Part shown: positions 1 through 8,244 of the stretch, piece by piece
Numbering within the stretch: the first letter of the stretch is position 1
Layout of the letters: each line of letters opens with the position of its first letter
Assembly: GCA_035569495.1 (NCBI GenBank)
Contig: DATMMX010000017.1
Coordinates: forward strand, 1-64,000
Length of the DNA stretch: 64,000 nt
Reading direction: 5' to 3'
From: DASRDZ01 sp035569495
Lineage (GTDB): Bacteria; Chloroflexota; Dormibacteria; Aeolococcales; Aeolococcaceae
Notes under the pieces: model-generated
The model's input: only the letters and a program-made list of their open reading frames with translations
Databases searched by the model: none
What the model was told of the DNA's origin: nothing
Program-made: the position numbers and the translations under genes

Positions 1-2
1 TT

Positions 3-482
3 CTGTTCGGTGACCAGCCGGGCGGTGCGGGAGAGACGGCGGGCGGCGCGAAGAAGCAGCCGAGCGCTGGCAAGCCGAAGACTGCTGCCCGCGCGAAGAA
101 GCCGTCCACCGCGCCCGAGCCGAAAACCGCAGCCCGCGCAGAGAAACCGCCGACAGCCCACAAGCCGAAATCCGCGGCGCACGCCAAGAAACAGCCCACC
201 ACGAACAAGCCCAAAACCGCGGCGCACGCCAACAAACAGCCCACGGCGCACAAGCCGAAGACCGCCAAGAAGCACTCCGCCGCGCCGCACAAGCCCAAGA
301 CCGCGACGCACGCAAAGAGGCAGCTCACCGCCGTCGCCCGACTCGAAGCCATCGAGGCCCGCCTCGGCGAGCTCCCCGTCGACTCCCTCATCGACCTGCG
401 CGACGGCCTCGAGGAGCTGCTCGCCGCCGAGGAGGTCGACGAGCAGGCCGTGCGCCGCCTGCTCGGCACCGTCGAGATCTGA
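3..482 (+). CDS. Lys/Pro/Ala-rich repeat protein, 3' part only
   Basis: The start lies outside the window. The frame is open from base 3 to the TGA at 480-482 with no usable start codon, so about 159 C-terminal residues are visible. They contain about six imperfect units of 13-16 residues with the core KPKTAA(R/H)AKKQPT, roughly residues 20-112, strongly basic and proline-rich. A 45-50 residue Leu/Glu-rich tail follows, likely helical. The composition recalls the basic tails of histone H1-like or DNA-end-binding proteins, but I see no domain that identifies the family. A longer open frame on the same strand from base 10 is only the GC-rich shadow of this one: its Arg/Pro/Ser composition is not protein-like. 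Confidence 0.7.
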   Translation: MFGDQPGGAGETAGGAKKQPSAGKPKTAARAKKPSTAPEPKTAARAEKPPTAHKPKSAAHAKKQPTTNKPKTAAHANKQPTAHKPKTAKKHSAAPHKPKTATHAKRQLTAVARLEAIEARLGELPVDSLIDLRDGLEELLAAEEVDEQAVRRLLGTVEI

Positions 483-550
483 GCCCGGTCCGTCTGCGCG
501 CGCCGATCCTCGACTATGCTCCGACGCAACATGCTCGATCGGGACGCGCA

Positions 551-1216
551 GTGCTGAAAGGACTGCTGCGCCGCCTCGGCCGCTCCCCCGCAACGGACGC
601 CGCCGCCGTCGAACCACCACCACCCCAGCCCGCGGCCGGCGTCGCCACCATCCCCCGCTCCCCGCTGCTGGTCGACGCCAGCACCTGGACCTTCTGGTCC
701 CGCGGCGCCACCGCCGCCGAGACGCTGGTCGAGACCACCGGGCATCCCGCAGAACGCACCGCCTCGGTCTCGCAGCGCGTCGCCGCCATGCTGGAGGCGC
801 GCGACCGCACCCGGCAGGGCGCCGCCCCGGTCGTCCCCAGGCACGATCCCGCCCAGGCCGAGCTGCTCTTCGTCGAGATGATGCGCGCCGCCAACTTCGA
901 GCGTGCCTACCGGCTGCTCGCCCCCGAGTGCCAGGCGCGCTGGGGCAGCGAGGCCGACTTCGCCCTGGCCCAGCACGGCAGCGGGCACGATCAGGTGCGC
1001 GGCGCCGAGGTCAAGCACGTCGAGCTGCTGGAGGTCTGGCCCGACCCCGACAGCGGGCGGGTCAACCGCGAGGTGGCCGAGCTCACCGTCGAGTACCTGA
1101 TCGACGTGGGCGGGCGCGAGGTGCTGATCGAGCGGGTCGTCCACTGCGTGCTGGTCGAGGGCCGGTGGCGCTCGCTCTGCTACCCGCCCCGGCCGGCCCA
1201 GGTGCCCGAGTCGTGA
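551..1216 (+). CDS. Hypothetical protein, NTF2/SnoaL-like C-terminal half
   Basis: A 221-residue protein from a GTG start. The first 50 residues are basic then proline-rich. Residues about 95-215 have the alternating helix/strand look of an NTF2-like fold (motif FERAYRLLAPECQARW followed by charged beta strands), so a small ligand-binding or association domain is possible. That is inference from pattern only. A possible -10 (TATGCT, 515-520) lies upstream, and an 8-codon reading frame (531-557) overlaps the start. No membrane segment or signal peptide is seen. The neighbours do not indicate a function. Confidence 0.7.
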   Translation: MLKGLLRRLGRSPATDAAAVEPPPPQPAAGVATIPRSPLLVDASTWTFWSRGATAAETLVETTGHPAERTASVSQRVAAMLEARDRTRQGAAPVVPRHDPAQAELLFVEMMRAANFERAYRLLAPECQARWGSEADFALAQHGSGHDQVRGAEVKHVELLEVWPDPDSGRVNREVAELTVEYLIDVGGREVLIERVVHCVLVEGRWRSLCYPPRPAQVPES

Positions 1217-1277
1217 GCCGCCGGGCGCCGAGTCACGGTCCGAGCCATGCCCGGCGGGATTCGCGGTGCGCCGTGGC

Positions 1278-1283
1278 TACAAT
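1278..1283 (+). promoter_or_regulatory. -10 box TACAAT of a leaderless promoter
   Basis: TACAAT ends 6 nt before the ATG at 1290, which would place the transcript start at the start codon itself. The same arrangement recurs at several other genes in this window. Confidence 0.6.
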
Positions 1284-1289
1284 GCCCCG

Positions 1290-1691
1290 ATGCAAGTGAC
1301 CGCCGCGGAGCAGACCGGGGGACCCCTCGAGCGCACCTGCGCAGAGCTGGAGCTGCTCCGCCGCGCCGCCGCCTTCCGCCGCGAGCGGGAGCTGCGCTCA
1401 CGACGCCGCCTGCGCGAGTCGGACCTGCTGCTCGACCTCATCGAGCAGTCCCGCCTGCGCGGCTACCGGCTGCTGCCCGCCCAGCTGTGGACCCACATCG
1501 TGCGCTTCGTGGGCACCGTCGACAGCGGCCTGCGCGACGACCTGGGCATCAACCGCCACCCCGACCACGTCAGCGAGATCCTCTTCGCCGCCCAGGAGGA
1601 GCTGCTGCGGGAGGCCATCGAGGAGCGCCGGCCGAAGCAGGCCCCGATCATCCCGCTTTTCGCGCCGCGCCCCTCGGCCGCCGCCGGCTGA
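1290..1691 (+). CDS. Small helical hypothetical protein
   Basis: A 133-residue protein. I chose the ATG at 1290 because a TACAAT -10 box lies just before it; an in-frame ATG at 1266 lies upstream of that box and would not be transcribed. It is Arg/Glu/Leu-rich with predicted long helices (residues 15-60 and 95-115) and no Cys, signal peptide or membrane segment. I do not recognise the family. It ends 9 bp before the PfkB-type kinase gene and is probably cotranscribed with it. Confidence 0.7.
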   Translation: MQVTAAEQTGGPLERTCAELELLRRAAAFRRERELRSRRRLRESDLLLDLIEQSRLRGYRLLPAQLWTHIVRFVGTVDSGLRDDLGINRHPDHVSEILFAAQEELLREAIEERRPKQAPIIPLFAPRPSAAAG

Positions 1692-1700
1692 CCCGGCCTC

Positions 1701-2585
1701 GTGGCCTGGGAAGTTGCCGTCGCGGGGACTGTCACCCTCGACGACGTCGTCACCCCGAAGGGGAGCGCCTCCGACCAGCAGGGCGGCTCCGCCGTCTACT
1801 TCGCCCTCGCCGCCTCGCGGTACGCCCGCGTCCACGCTGTGGGCACCGTCGGTCCTGACGGCATCACGCCGCTGGGCGAGACGCTGGCGGGCTGCGACGT
1901 GTCGGACGAGGGGATCGAGCGGTCGTCGCTGCCTACCATGCACTGGTGGGCACGCCACGACTACGAGAGCTGGATCACCGCCGAAGAGCGCACCGAGGAC
2001 GGCGCCTACGCCCTGTGGCGCCCGCGTCTGCCCGCTGCGGCCGCCGCGGCGCAGGTGCTCTTCGCCGGCTCGATGCGCCCCGACCAGCAGGTCGAGACCC
2101 TGCGCCAGTCGCGCGCCCGTCTGGTCGGCAGCGACAGCATGGGCGTCTACATCGGCAGCCGCACCGACGACGTGCGCGCCGTGGCGGAGGCGTCCGACCT
2201 GCTCTTCCTCAACCGCTCCGAGCTCTCCTGGCTCACCGGTTTCCCCGCTGACGACTGGTTGGAGGCGGCGCGCGCCCTCTGCGGCCGGGGACGGCTCCGC
2301 GCCGTGGTGGTCAAGGCCGGTCCGCTCGGCGCCGCCGTGGTCACCGCCTCCCAGGTGATCCCGCGCGCCGCCCATCCCGTCGAGGCGGTGATCGACCCCA
2401 CCGGCGCCGGCGACTCCCTGGCCGGTGGCTTCCTCGGCGCCTGCGCCCGCGCCGAGCGCGACGACGACGCCTTCTTCGCCACCGCCCTCGAAGAGGGCCT
2501 GCGCTGCGCCGCCGACACCATCGTCGCCTTCGGCACCACCGCGCTGCGCCGCCGCACCACCACCGCCCATCTCATCCCCGACTGA
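1701..2585 (+). CDS. PfkB-family carbohydrate/nucleoside kinase
   Basis: A 294-residue cytosolic kinase from a GTG start. The C-terminal half carries the PfkB signature DPTGAGDSLAGGFLG (about residues 230-245), whose GAGD forms the anion hole with the catalytic Asp. The N-terminal part has the glycine-rich substrate region (DQQGGSAVYFALAASR). Members phosphorylate sugars, nucleosides or related alcohols with ATP. The substrate cannot be read from the sequence, and the neighbours do not settle it. Length is normal for the family. The gene lies 9 bp after the preceding small gene and converges on the NRAMP-like gene. Confidence 0.85.
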   Translation: MAWEVAVAGTVTLDDVVTPKGSASDQQGGSAVYFALAASRYARVHAVGTVGPDGITPLGETLAGCDVSDEGIERSSLPTMHWWARHDYESWITAEERTEDGAYALWRPRLPAAAAAAQVLFAGSMRPDQQVETLRQSRARLVGSDSMGVYIGSRTDDVRAVAEASDLLFLNRSELSWLTGFPADDWLEAARALCGRGRLRAVVVKAGPLGAAVVTASQVIPRAAHPVEAVIDPTGAGDSLAGGFLGACARAERDDDAFFATALEEGLRCAADTIVAFGTTALRRRTTTAHLIPD

Positions 2586-2600
2586 CGCGCCGCGCCGAGT

Positions 2601-3962
2601 TCAGGACGACGACGGCAAAAACGCGGTGATCACCAGGAAGAGGGTGAGCACGCTGAGCACCGCGGCGAGCGACACCGCCACCACGTTGTAGATCGGCCCG
2701 TTGCGCCGTCGCCCGAGCAGCCGGCGGTCGTTGGCCAGCAGGATGATGAAGACCAGCAGCACCGGCAGCAGGATGCCGTCGAGCACCTGGGTGCCGATGG
2801 CCACGCCGCTGATGGGCACGCCGGGGAACAGCAGGATGCCCGCGCCCACGGCGAGCAGGCCGATGAACAGCGTGAAGAACAGCCGCGCCTCGTTGAAGCC
2901 CGCCTGCACTGAGCGCTCGGCGCCGAAGGCTTCGCACACCACGAACGCAGTCGACAGCGGCAGCACCGCGGCGGCGAGCAGCGATGCGCCGAGCAGTCCC
3001 ACCGCAAAGAGCTGCTCGGCGTGCGAGCCGGCCAGTGGCGCCAGCGCACTGGCGGCATCCTGGGCGCCGCTGGTGCTGGACAGCCCGTGGCCCGCGAAGC
3101 CGTGCAGGAACAGGGTGAATGCCGTGGTGATGACGATGAACGCCGCCACCATCACCGCGAACAGCGAGCCGGTGATCACGTCGGCACGGACGTACTTGTA
3201 GTCGGCCTCGACGGTGCCCTTGTCGACGATCGAGGATTGCAGGAAGAGCTGCATGTACGGCGTGATCGAGGTGCCCACCAGGGCGATCAGGTCGGCGACG
3301 TAGGTGCCCGTGTCGACACCGGCATGCGACAGCGACGGCACGACGAAGTCGTGTCCCACCTGCTTCCAGTCGACCGGCACTAAAAACGCGGTGATGATGT
3401 ACGAGAAGAACGCCAGGCCCAGGGCCAGGAAGACGCGCTCGACGATGCGGCGGTTGGCGCGCAGCACCAGGACGCCGAGCATCGCCGCCGCGCCGAGCAC
3501 CGCGATCCAGCGCGGCACGCCGAGCAGGCCCAACGCGCCCGCCACACCGGCGAACTCCGCCAAAAGGGTGCCGCCGTTGGCGACGATCACCACCAGCGAG
3601 GCGAACAGCGTCCAGCGCACCCCGAAGCGTTCGCGGATCAGGTCCATCAGGCCCTTGCCGGTCACCGTGCCCAGCCGGGCGACCATCTCCTGCACCACGA
3701 TCAGGCAGATGCAGATGGGGATGAACGCCCACAGCAGCCCGGTGCCGTACTTGGCGCCGACGTTGGAGTAGGTGAAGATGCCGCCGGCGTCGTTGCCCGC
3801 GTTGGCGACGATCAGTCCCGGGCCGACCACGGCCAGGTAGCGCCACATCGGCGCCAGACGGCGCGGACGCGGCGCGGCCCGAACCTCAGCTCCCCGCGTA
3901 AGCTCCGCTGCGGAACGGCGGCGCAGCTGGCGGAGGGTCGAGCTCGGCCGGCCGATCGGCAC
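2601..3962 (-). CDS. NRAMP-related divalent metal transporter
   Basis: A 453-residue integral membrane protein with about 11 hydrophobic segments. The GTG start at 3962 has a GGAGGA Shine-Dalgarno sequence about 10 nt upstream and gives a 38-residue Arg-rich cytosolic extension before MWRYLAVVGPG. TM1 reads VVGPGLIVANAGNDAGG: the canonical DPGN metal-binding motif of MntH is replaced by NDAGG, as in the divergent NRAMP-related magnesium transporter branch. Transport of Mg2+ or Mn2+ is therefore likely; I cannot choose from sequence alone. It lies 18 bp downstream of the PRC-MgtE_N-CBS gene in the same direction, suggesting that the soluble protein senses the ion and controls this transporter. 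Confidence 0.88.
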   Translation of the reverse strand: MPIGRPSSTLRQLRRRSAAELTRGAEVRAAPRPRRLAPMWRYLAVVGPGLIVANAGNDAGGIFTYSNVGAKYGTGLLWAFIPICICLIVVQEMVARLGTVTGKGLMDLIRERFGVRWTLFASLVVIVANGGTLLAEFAGVAGALGLLGVPRWIAVLGAAAMLGVLVLRANRRIVERVFLALGLAFFSYIITAFLVPVDWKQVGHDFVVPSLSHAGVDTGTYVADLIALVGTSITPYMQLFLQSSIVDKGTVEADYKYVRADVITGSLFAVMVAAFIVITTAFTLFLHGFAGHGLSSTSGAQDAASALAPLAGSHAEQLFAVGLLGASLLAAAVLPLSTAFVVCEAFGAERSVQAGFNEARLFFTLFIGLLAVGAGILLFPGVPISGVAIGTQVLDGILLPVLLVFIILLANDRRLLGRRRNGPIYNVVAVSLAAVLSVLTLFLVITAFLPSSS

Positions 3963-3980
3963 TTCGACTCTTCCTCCGTT

Positions 3981-5231
3981 TCACAGCGCCCTGGCCCTTC
4001 GCTTCAATCCGGCGGGCATCACCTCGTCCATGGCGTCGTCGATGGTGACGATGCCCTGGATTCGGTCATCATCGTCCACAACCGGGACGGCCAGCAGGTT
4101 GTACTTGGCGATCACCGCGGCGACGTCCTCGGGACGGGCGTCGAGGGGCACGGCGATCACCCGCTTGATCATGATGTCGGCGATCTTGGTGTTGGCCTTG
4201 GCAACGATGAGGTCGCGCAACGAGAGCACGCCGAGCAGCTTCTCGTCGTCGTCGACCACGTAGACGTAGTAGATCGACTCGGCGTCGGGCTCCAGCTCGC
4301 GGAGGCGGTCGATGGTCTGCGCGGCGGTGAGCGACACCGGGATGGCCACGAACTCGGTGGTCATCATGCCGCCGGCGGTGTCCTCCTCGTAGGTGAGCAG
4401 CTCCTCGACGTCCTCGGCCTCGTCGGCCTCCATCTTGGCGATGAGCTGTTCGCGGCGCTCCTCGGGGAGGTCGGCGAGCAGGTCGGCGGCCTCGTCGGGC
4501 GACATGGCTTCGAGGATGTCGGCGGCGCGCTCGTCGGTGAGCCGGGCCAGGATCTGCGCCTGCACCTCCTCGGACGATTCCTCCAGGGTGTCGGCGGCGG
4601 TCTCGTCGTCGAGGCTGGCGAAGATGGCTTCGCGGTCGCGGCCACCGAGCTGGCCGACGATCTCGGCGATGTCGGCGGGGTGCAGCTTGGCCAGCTTCTG
4701 GTGGGAGATGCGCAGGCGCACCGAGCGCTCGTCGGACTCCACGGGATCAACCGCATCCCACGACACGATGCGCTGCGGGAAGTCAGCGCCGGTCAGGCGC
4801 CGGATGCGCCGCCCCCATTTCTCAACGCCAATCCGCCGCATCAGGCCGCGCGCGCCGATGTCGACGCCGACCAGCAGGAGCTGCGACTCGCTCTCCTGGA
4901 TCTGCAGGTCGTTGACACGCACCACGCGGCGGCCGTCGGTGTCGACGATCTGCTTGTCGAGCACGTCGCGGGCCAGCCACAGCTCGCTGCCGGCGTTGGC
5001 ATACGGCGTGAGCTGGGCGGCGGGGACGTTGAGGCTCAGCTCACGGTCGTCCCAGGCGCGGACGTTCTGCCAGGCGACGGTTTCCGGCGCGCCACCGCGG
5101 GGACGCAGCGCCACCGCGGTGACCACCGGGTAGGGCTCCTGCACGCGCACGATCAGGTCGCGGACCGAGCCCACCGTCTTCTGGTGGACGTCGACCACGT
5201 CGGCGCGCAGGAAGTCGCTGAGGAAGATCAT
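3981..5231 (-). CDS. PRC-barrel/MgtE N-domain/CBS-pair protein without membrane domain
   Basis: A 416-residue soluble protein. Residues about 1-165 contain two PRC-barrel-like segments (DVVDVHQKTVGSVRDLIVRV and DTDGRRVVRVNDLQIQ). Residues about 170-285 form an MgtE_N superhelix (HPADIAEIVGQL, SPDEAADLLADLPEE). Residues about 290-410 form a tandem CBS pair (TTEFVAIPVSLTAAQTID, IADIMIKRVIAVPLDARPED). In MgtE channels the N and CBS domains bind Mg2+ and gate a C-terminal membrane pore, but that pore is absent here. The NRAMP-like gene follows at 18 bp, so I infer a split sensor/transporter pair. A TACCAT -10 box lies about 95 nt upstream. Confidence 0.88.
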   Translation of the reverse strand: MIFLSDFLRADVVDVHQKTVGSVRDLIVRVQEPYPVVTAVALRPRGGAPETVAWQNVRAWDDRELSLNVPAAQLTPYANAGSELWLARDVLDKQIVDTDGRRVVRVNDLQIQESESQLLLVGVDIGARGLMRRIGVEKWGRRIRRLTGADFPQRIVSWDAVDPVESDERSVRLRISHQKLAKLHPADIAEIVGQLGGRDREAIFASLDDETAADTLEESSEEVQAQILARLTDERAADILEAMSPDEAADLLADLPEERREQLIAKMEADEAEDVEELLTYEEDTAGGMMTTEFVAIPVSLTAAQTIDRLRELEPDAESIYYVYVVDDDEKLLGVLSLRDLIVAKANTKIADIMIKRVIAVPLDARPEDVAAVIAKYNLLAVPVVDDDDRIQGIVTIDDAMDEVMPAGLKRRARAL

Positions 5232-5324
5232 GCCGGCTCACGTGTGCCTGGGATCCACGGCCACGCGGGCCTCCGTGGCACGGCGACCCGTCCCCCGTGG
5301 CCGCAAGCGGCGGTACGGGAGGCA

Positions 5325-5330
5325 ATGGTA
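5325..5330 (-). promoter_or_regulatory. -10 box TACCAT for the Mg2+ sensor/NRAMP operon
   Basis: TACCAT on the minus strand would start a leader of about 90 nt before the ATG at 5231. The leader can form GC-rich hairpins (CCACG and CGTGG arms about 5250-5290). No known metal riboswitch consensus was recognised in it. Confidence 0.4.
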
Positions 5331-5389
5331 ACCGCTCCTGGTGCGCCTCGCGGAGACGCCGGAGCAGTGGCGGTGAGCCGGCGGGCAGG

Positions 5390-6253
5390 CTAGCCGACGA
5401 CGCTGTCGGCGCTCACCGACGCGGGCGGCAGGGTGAGGGCGCCGACGTGGACGTCGATCTCGGCGTCAGCCTCGCGCGCCAGCGGGTAGACGACCTCGGC
5501 ATCCTCCAGCTCCGGCCTCTGCCGGGTGTAGGCGCCGAGCACCTCGCCGCCGCGGATCAGCACGATGCCGGTGTCGCGGGCGCTGCTGACGCGCACCGCG
5601 CCGTTGGCCTTCTCGCGGCGCAGGTAGGCGAGCAGCGCGGGCAGGTCGACGAAGGAGCCGTGCATGCGCTCGAAGCGCTCCGTCGTGTTGACGAGCTGGC
5701 CCAGGGCGAGGGAGACCTCGGGGCGGTAGGTGAGCACGGTCAGCTCGTGCTCGTCGCCGGCGCCGGGGCCGGGCAGAGAGAGCTTGTCGAGGCGGCGGGT
5801 GTCGCTGCCGCCGCTGCCGGCGCCGACCAGGGCGACCACGCTGCCCTCGTGGAGGATGGCCACCTGGGTGGAGCCGCCACCGGCGTCGACCAGGGCGCCG
5901 GTGTGCTTGCGATCGCCGAGGAAGCGCAGCAGCCGCGGCCCGTCGACGAATGCGGAGGTGAGCTCACCGAAGATCACCGCGCCCGCGGGGATGGGCACGC
6001 CGCGAATGCCGCCGGCTGCACCGAGTCCGCCGCCTGTCGCCGCTGCACCACTCCCGTTGGCTGCCACCGCCGACTCCACAGCCGCTGCGGCACCGTCGTT
6101 CGCCGCCTCGTCGACCGTGACCTGCTCGGACTCGCTCTTGGCCATCTCGTCGGCTCCTTCCATGTGGACTGGGCTGTGGGCGGATGTATCGGCCGCGTCG
6201 CTGGGCTGCCGGTTGGCGAATTCAAGAACTCGATCGAGGATCTCGTCGCCCAT
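5390..6253 (-). CDS. Protein with two PATAN/DUF4388-like domains
   Basis: A 287-residue protein. I chose the ATG at 6253 because an AGGGGG Shine-Dalgarno sequence lies 9 nt upstream; an ATG at 6262 would sit on top of it. Residues 1-85 are low complexity, Ala/Gly/Ser-rich and acidic. Two halves resembling PATAN (DUF4388) domains follow: FGELTSAFVDGPRLLRFL with TGALVDAGGG and VAILHEGSVVAL, then a second with LLAYLRREKANGAVRV and IVLIRGGEVLGAY. Such domains occur in bacterial regulatory and gliding systems as protein-interaction modules. The assignment rests on pattern memory, so it is moderate. Confidence 0.65.
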   Translation of the reverse strand: MGDEILDRVLEFANRQPSDAADTSAHSPVHMEGADEMAKSESEQVTVDEAANDGAAAAVESAVAANGSGAAATGGGLGAAGGIRGVPIPAGAVIFGELTSAFVDGPRLLRFLGDRKHTGALVDAGGGSTQVAILHEGSVVALVGAGSGGSDTRRLDKLSLPGPGAGDEHELTVLTYRPEVSLALGQLVNTTERFERMHGSFVDLPALLAYLRREKANGAVRVSSARDTGIVLIRGGEVLGAYTRQRPELEDAEVVYPLAREADAEIDVHVGALTLPPASVSADSVVG

Positions 6254-6338
6254 GCTCTGCATCCCCCTCGGAGGGTTCCGGTCAGGCTTCGCCTCGCGGC
6301 GCATCGGGACCCCGGATGCTAACACCCGAAGGTCACGG

Positions 6339-6959
6339 TCAGACGCGCCTTCCAGCCGCCGCCAGGTAGGCGAGGGGCAGGGCCAGCGCGTCGAGGCCGA
6401 GGGCGACGGCGTGGTTGGCCTCCATCCAGGCCACCGTGTCGCCAGGCCCGGGCAGCGACACGGCGGCCACCAGACGAAGCGCGTCGGGTCCGGCGACGAT
6501 CGCCAGCGCCGCCAGCAGCCCAGCCGCCAGACCGGCGATGCGCGAGGTGCCGCCGAGCACCGCGGTGACGCAGGTGCCGAGCACGATGCCCAGCGCGGGC
6601 GCGATGGCCGCGCGCGGCACGCCCCAACGCTGCTCTGCCATCGCCGATGTGGCGCCCAGGGCGAGGGCGATGGCGATGCACAGGGCAAGTGAGAACCCCG
6701 CCACCAGCGGGTGTCCGCCGGCGCGGAGGAAGACGGGATCGCCGTGCCGCCGCGGCATCGCCACCCCGGCGCGGCGCAGGGCGAGGCGGGCGTCGCGCTG
6801 CAGGGCGAGCTGCTCGGCGGCACCGTGCTCGCGGTCGACGCAGTCGGCGCAGCGCACCTCACCGCGGCCCGGCGTGCACTCGGCGCACAAGCCCCGGCCG
6901 CAGGTGGGGCAGCTGGACACCGCGGCGCGGTAGTGGGCGTAGCACTTCATGCCGTCCAT
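6339..6959 (-). CDS. B-box-type zinc finger membrane protein
   Basis: A 206-residue protein starting MDGMKCYAHY. Residues 5-45 carry a compact Cys/His cluster (C-x2-H, CPTCGRGLCAEC, CADCVDREHG) typical of bacterial B-box-like zinc fingers fused to membrane proteins. About four hydrophobic segments follow residue 75 (ALCIAIALALGATSAMA, APALGIVLGTCVTAVLG, GLLAALAIVAGPDALRLV, ALALPLAYLAA). The finger would face the cytosol. The role is unknown. It is divergent from glpX, with 174 bp between the starts. Confidence 0.72.
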   Translation of the reverse strand: MDGMKCYAHYRAAVSSCPTCGRGLCAECTPGRGEVRCADCVDREHGAAEQLALQRDARLALRRAGVAMPRRHGDPVFLRAGGHPLVAGFSLALCIAIALALGATSAMAEQRWGVPRAAIAPALGIVLGTCVTAVLGGTSRIAGLAAGLLAALAIVAGPDALRLVAAVSLPGPGDTVAWMEANHAVALGLDALALPLAYLAAAGRRV

Positions 6960-7118
6960 GGCAGCAACCAACGCTAGCGCTGACACGGCGCTGCGGCGCG
7001 GATCCAAGCAGGTCTTGACATGCTCGCAACGAGTCCGCCATGGAAGCGCATGTTTGCCGAAACGCGGAGGCCGCTTTTGCGGCCGGTTGAGGCTTCTCCG
7101 CGCCCTGAAGGGCGCGTG

Positions 7119-7124
7119 TATCAT
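7119..7124 (+). promoter_or_regulatory. -10 box TATCAT for glpX
   Basis: TATCAT ends 9 nt before the GTG start of glpX at 7134. This spacing matches the leaderless pattern and decides the start against the upstream ATG at 7020. Confidence 0.5.
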
Positions 7125-7133
7125 CCCGACGCC

Positions 7134-8159
7134 GTGCCACAGCGTCCCAAGTCCCGCCGTCCTCGCGACCTGGGGACCCCGATCGACCGCAACCTGGCCC
7201 TCGAGCTGGTGCGCGTCACCGAGGGCGCGGCGATGGCCGCGGCCCGCTACATGGGCCGCAACAACAAGGAGGAGGCCGACCGCGCCGCCGTCGACTCGAT
7301 GCGCCGCAGCCTGGGCTTCGTCGACATGGACGGGGTGGTGGTCATCGGCGAGGGCGAGAAGGACGAGGCGCCGATGCTCTACATCGGCGAGCGGGTCGGC
7401 AACGGCAGCCAGCCCCAGGTTGACGTGGCTGTCGATCCCATCGACGGCACCCGGCTGGTGGCCCGCGGCCTGCCCGGCGGCATCGCCACGGTTGCCCTGG
7501 CCGAGCGCGACACCATGTTCGAGACCCACTGCTTCTACATGGAGAAGCTGATCGTCGGCCCCAACGCCGCCAACGCCATCGACATCACCGACAGCGTGGC
7601 CAACAACCTGCGCCGCATCGCCCGCGCCGAGGGCCGTCGCGTCGAGGACCTCACCGTGGTGGTGCTCGACCGCGCGCGCCACGAGAAGCTGCTCGGCGAC
7701 ATCCGCGCCGCCGGCGCCCGGGTCAAGCTCATCATGGACGGCGACGTCGCCGCCGGCCTGATGGCCGCCATGGAGCACCGCACCGGCATCGACGTGCTGA
7801 TGGGCATCGGCGGTGCGCCCGAGGCAGTGCTGGCGGCGTGCGCGGTGAAGTGCGTGGGCGGCGGCATGCAGGCGCGGCTCTGGCCCCGCGACGACGCCGA
7901 GCGCGCCGTGGTCCTCGCCGAGGGCAAGGACACCGAGCGGGTGCTCCACCTCGACGACCTCTGCAGCGGCGCCAACGTCTTCTTCGCCGCCACCGGGATC
8001 ACCGACGGCGAGCTGCTCCAGGGGGTGCGCTTCCGGGGCCGCTACGCCGAGACCCACAGCCTGGTGATGCGCTCCTACTCGGGCACCACCCGGTGGGTCG
8101 AGTCGCAGCACGACATCGAGCGGCTGCGCCTCCGTCCGGCCATCGGGGCACCGGTCTAG
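7134..8159 (+). CDS. glpX: Class II fructose-1,6-bisphosphatase GlpX
   Basis: A 341-residue cytosolic enzyme that hydrolyses fructose-1,6-bisphosphate to fructose-6-phosphate in gluconeogenesis. It carries the family signatures RNLALELVRVTEGAAMAAARY near the N terminus, GEGEKDEAPMLYIGE, and the metal-binding DPIDGTRLVARGLPGG of the inositol phosphatase superfamily. The GTG at 7134 places RNLALELV at the usual distance from the N terminus; the open frame extends further upstream to an ATG at 7020, but that stretch contains the promoter. It is followed by yvcK, another gluconeogenesis-linked gene, 65-85 bp downstream. Confidence 0.93.
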   Translation: MPQRPKSRRPRDLGTPIDRNLALELVRVTEGAAMAAARYMGRNNKEEADRAAVDSMRRSLGFVDMDGVVVIGEGEKDEAPMLYIGERVGNGSQPQVDVAVDPIDGTRLVARGLPGGIATVALAERDTMFETHCFYMEKLIVGPNAANAIDITDSVANNLRRIARAEGRRVEDLTVVVLDRARHEKLLGDIRAAGARVKLIMDGDVAAGLMAAMEHRTGIDVLMGIGGAPEAVLAACAVKCVGGGMQARLWPRDDAERAVVLAEGKDTERVLHLDDLCSGANVFFAATGITDGELLQGVRFRGRYAETHSLVMRSYSGTTRWVESQHDIERLRLRPAIGAPV

Positions 8160-8227
8160 CCGCTCCCGCCCGCACCCATGTGCGCAGCGCACAAGGGGAC
8201 GGGACCGCTCCTGCCGGTATCCCATGG

Positions 8228-8233
8228 GACAAT
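8228..8233 (+). promoter_or_regulatory. -10 box GACAAT before yvcK
   Basis: GACAAT ends 11 nt before the ATG at 8245. If it is used, the in-frame ATG at 8224 lies upstream of the transcript start. Confidence 0.4.
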
Positions 8234-8244
8234 CGCCGCCAGAC

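Noticed and set aside
10..1299. A 429-codon plus-strand open frame rich in Arg, Pro and Ser
   Set aside because: It overlaps two better frames with protein-like composition; its own composition is that of shifted GC-rich DNA.
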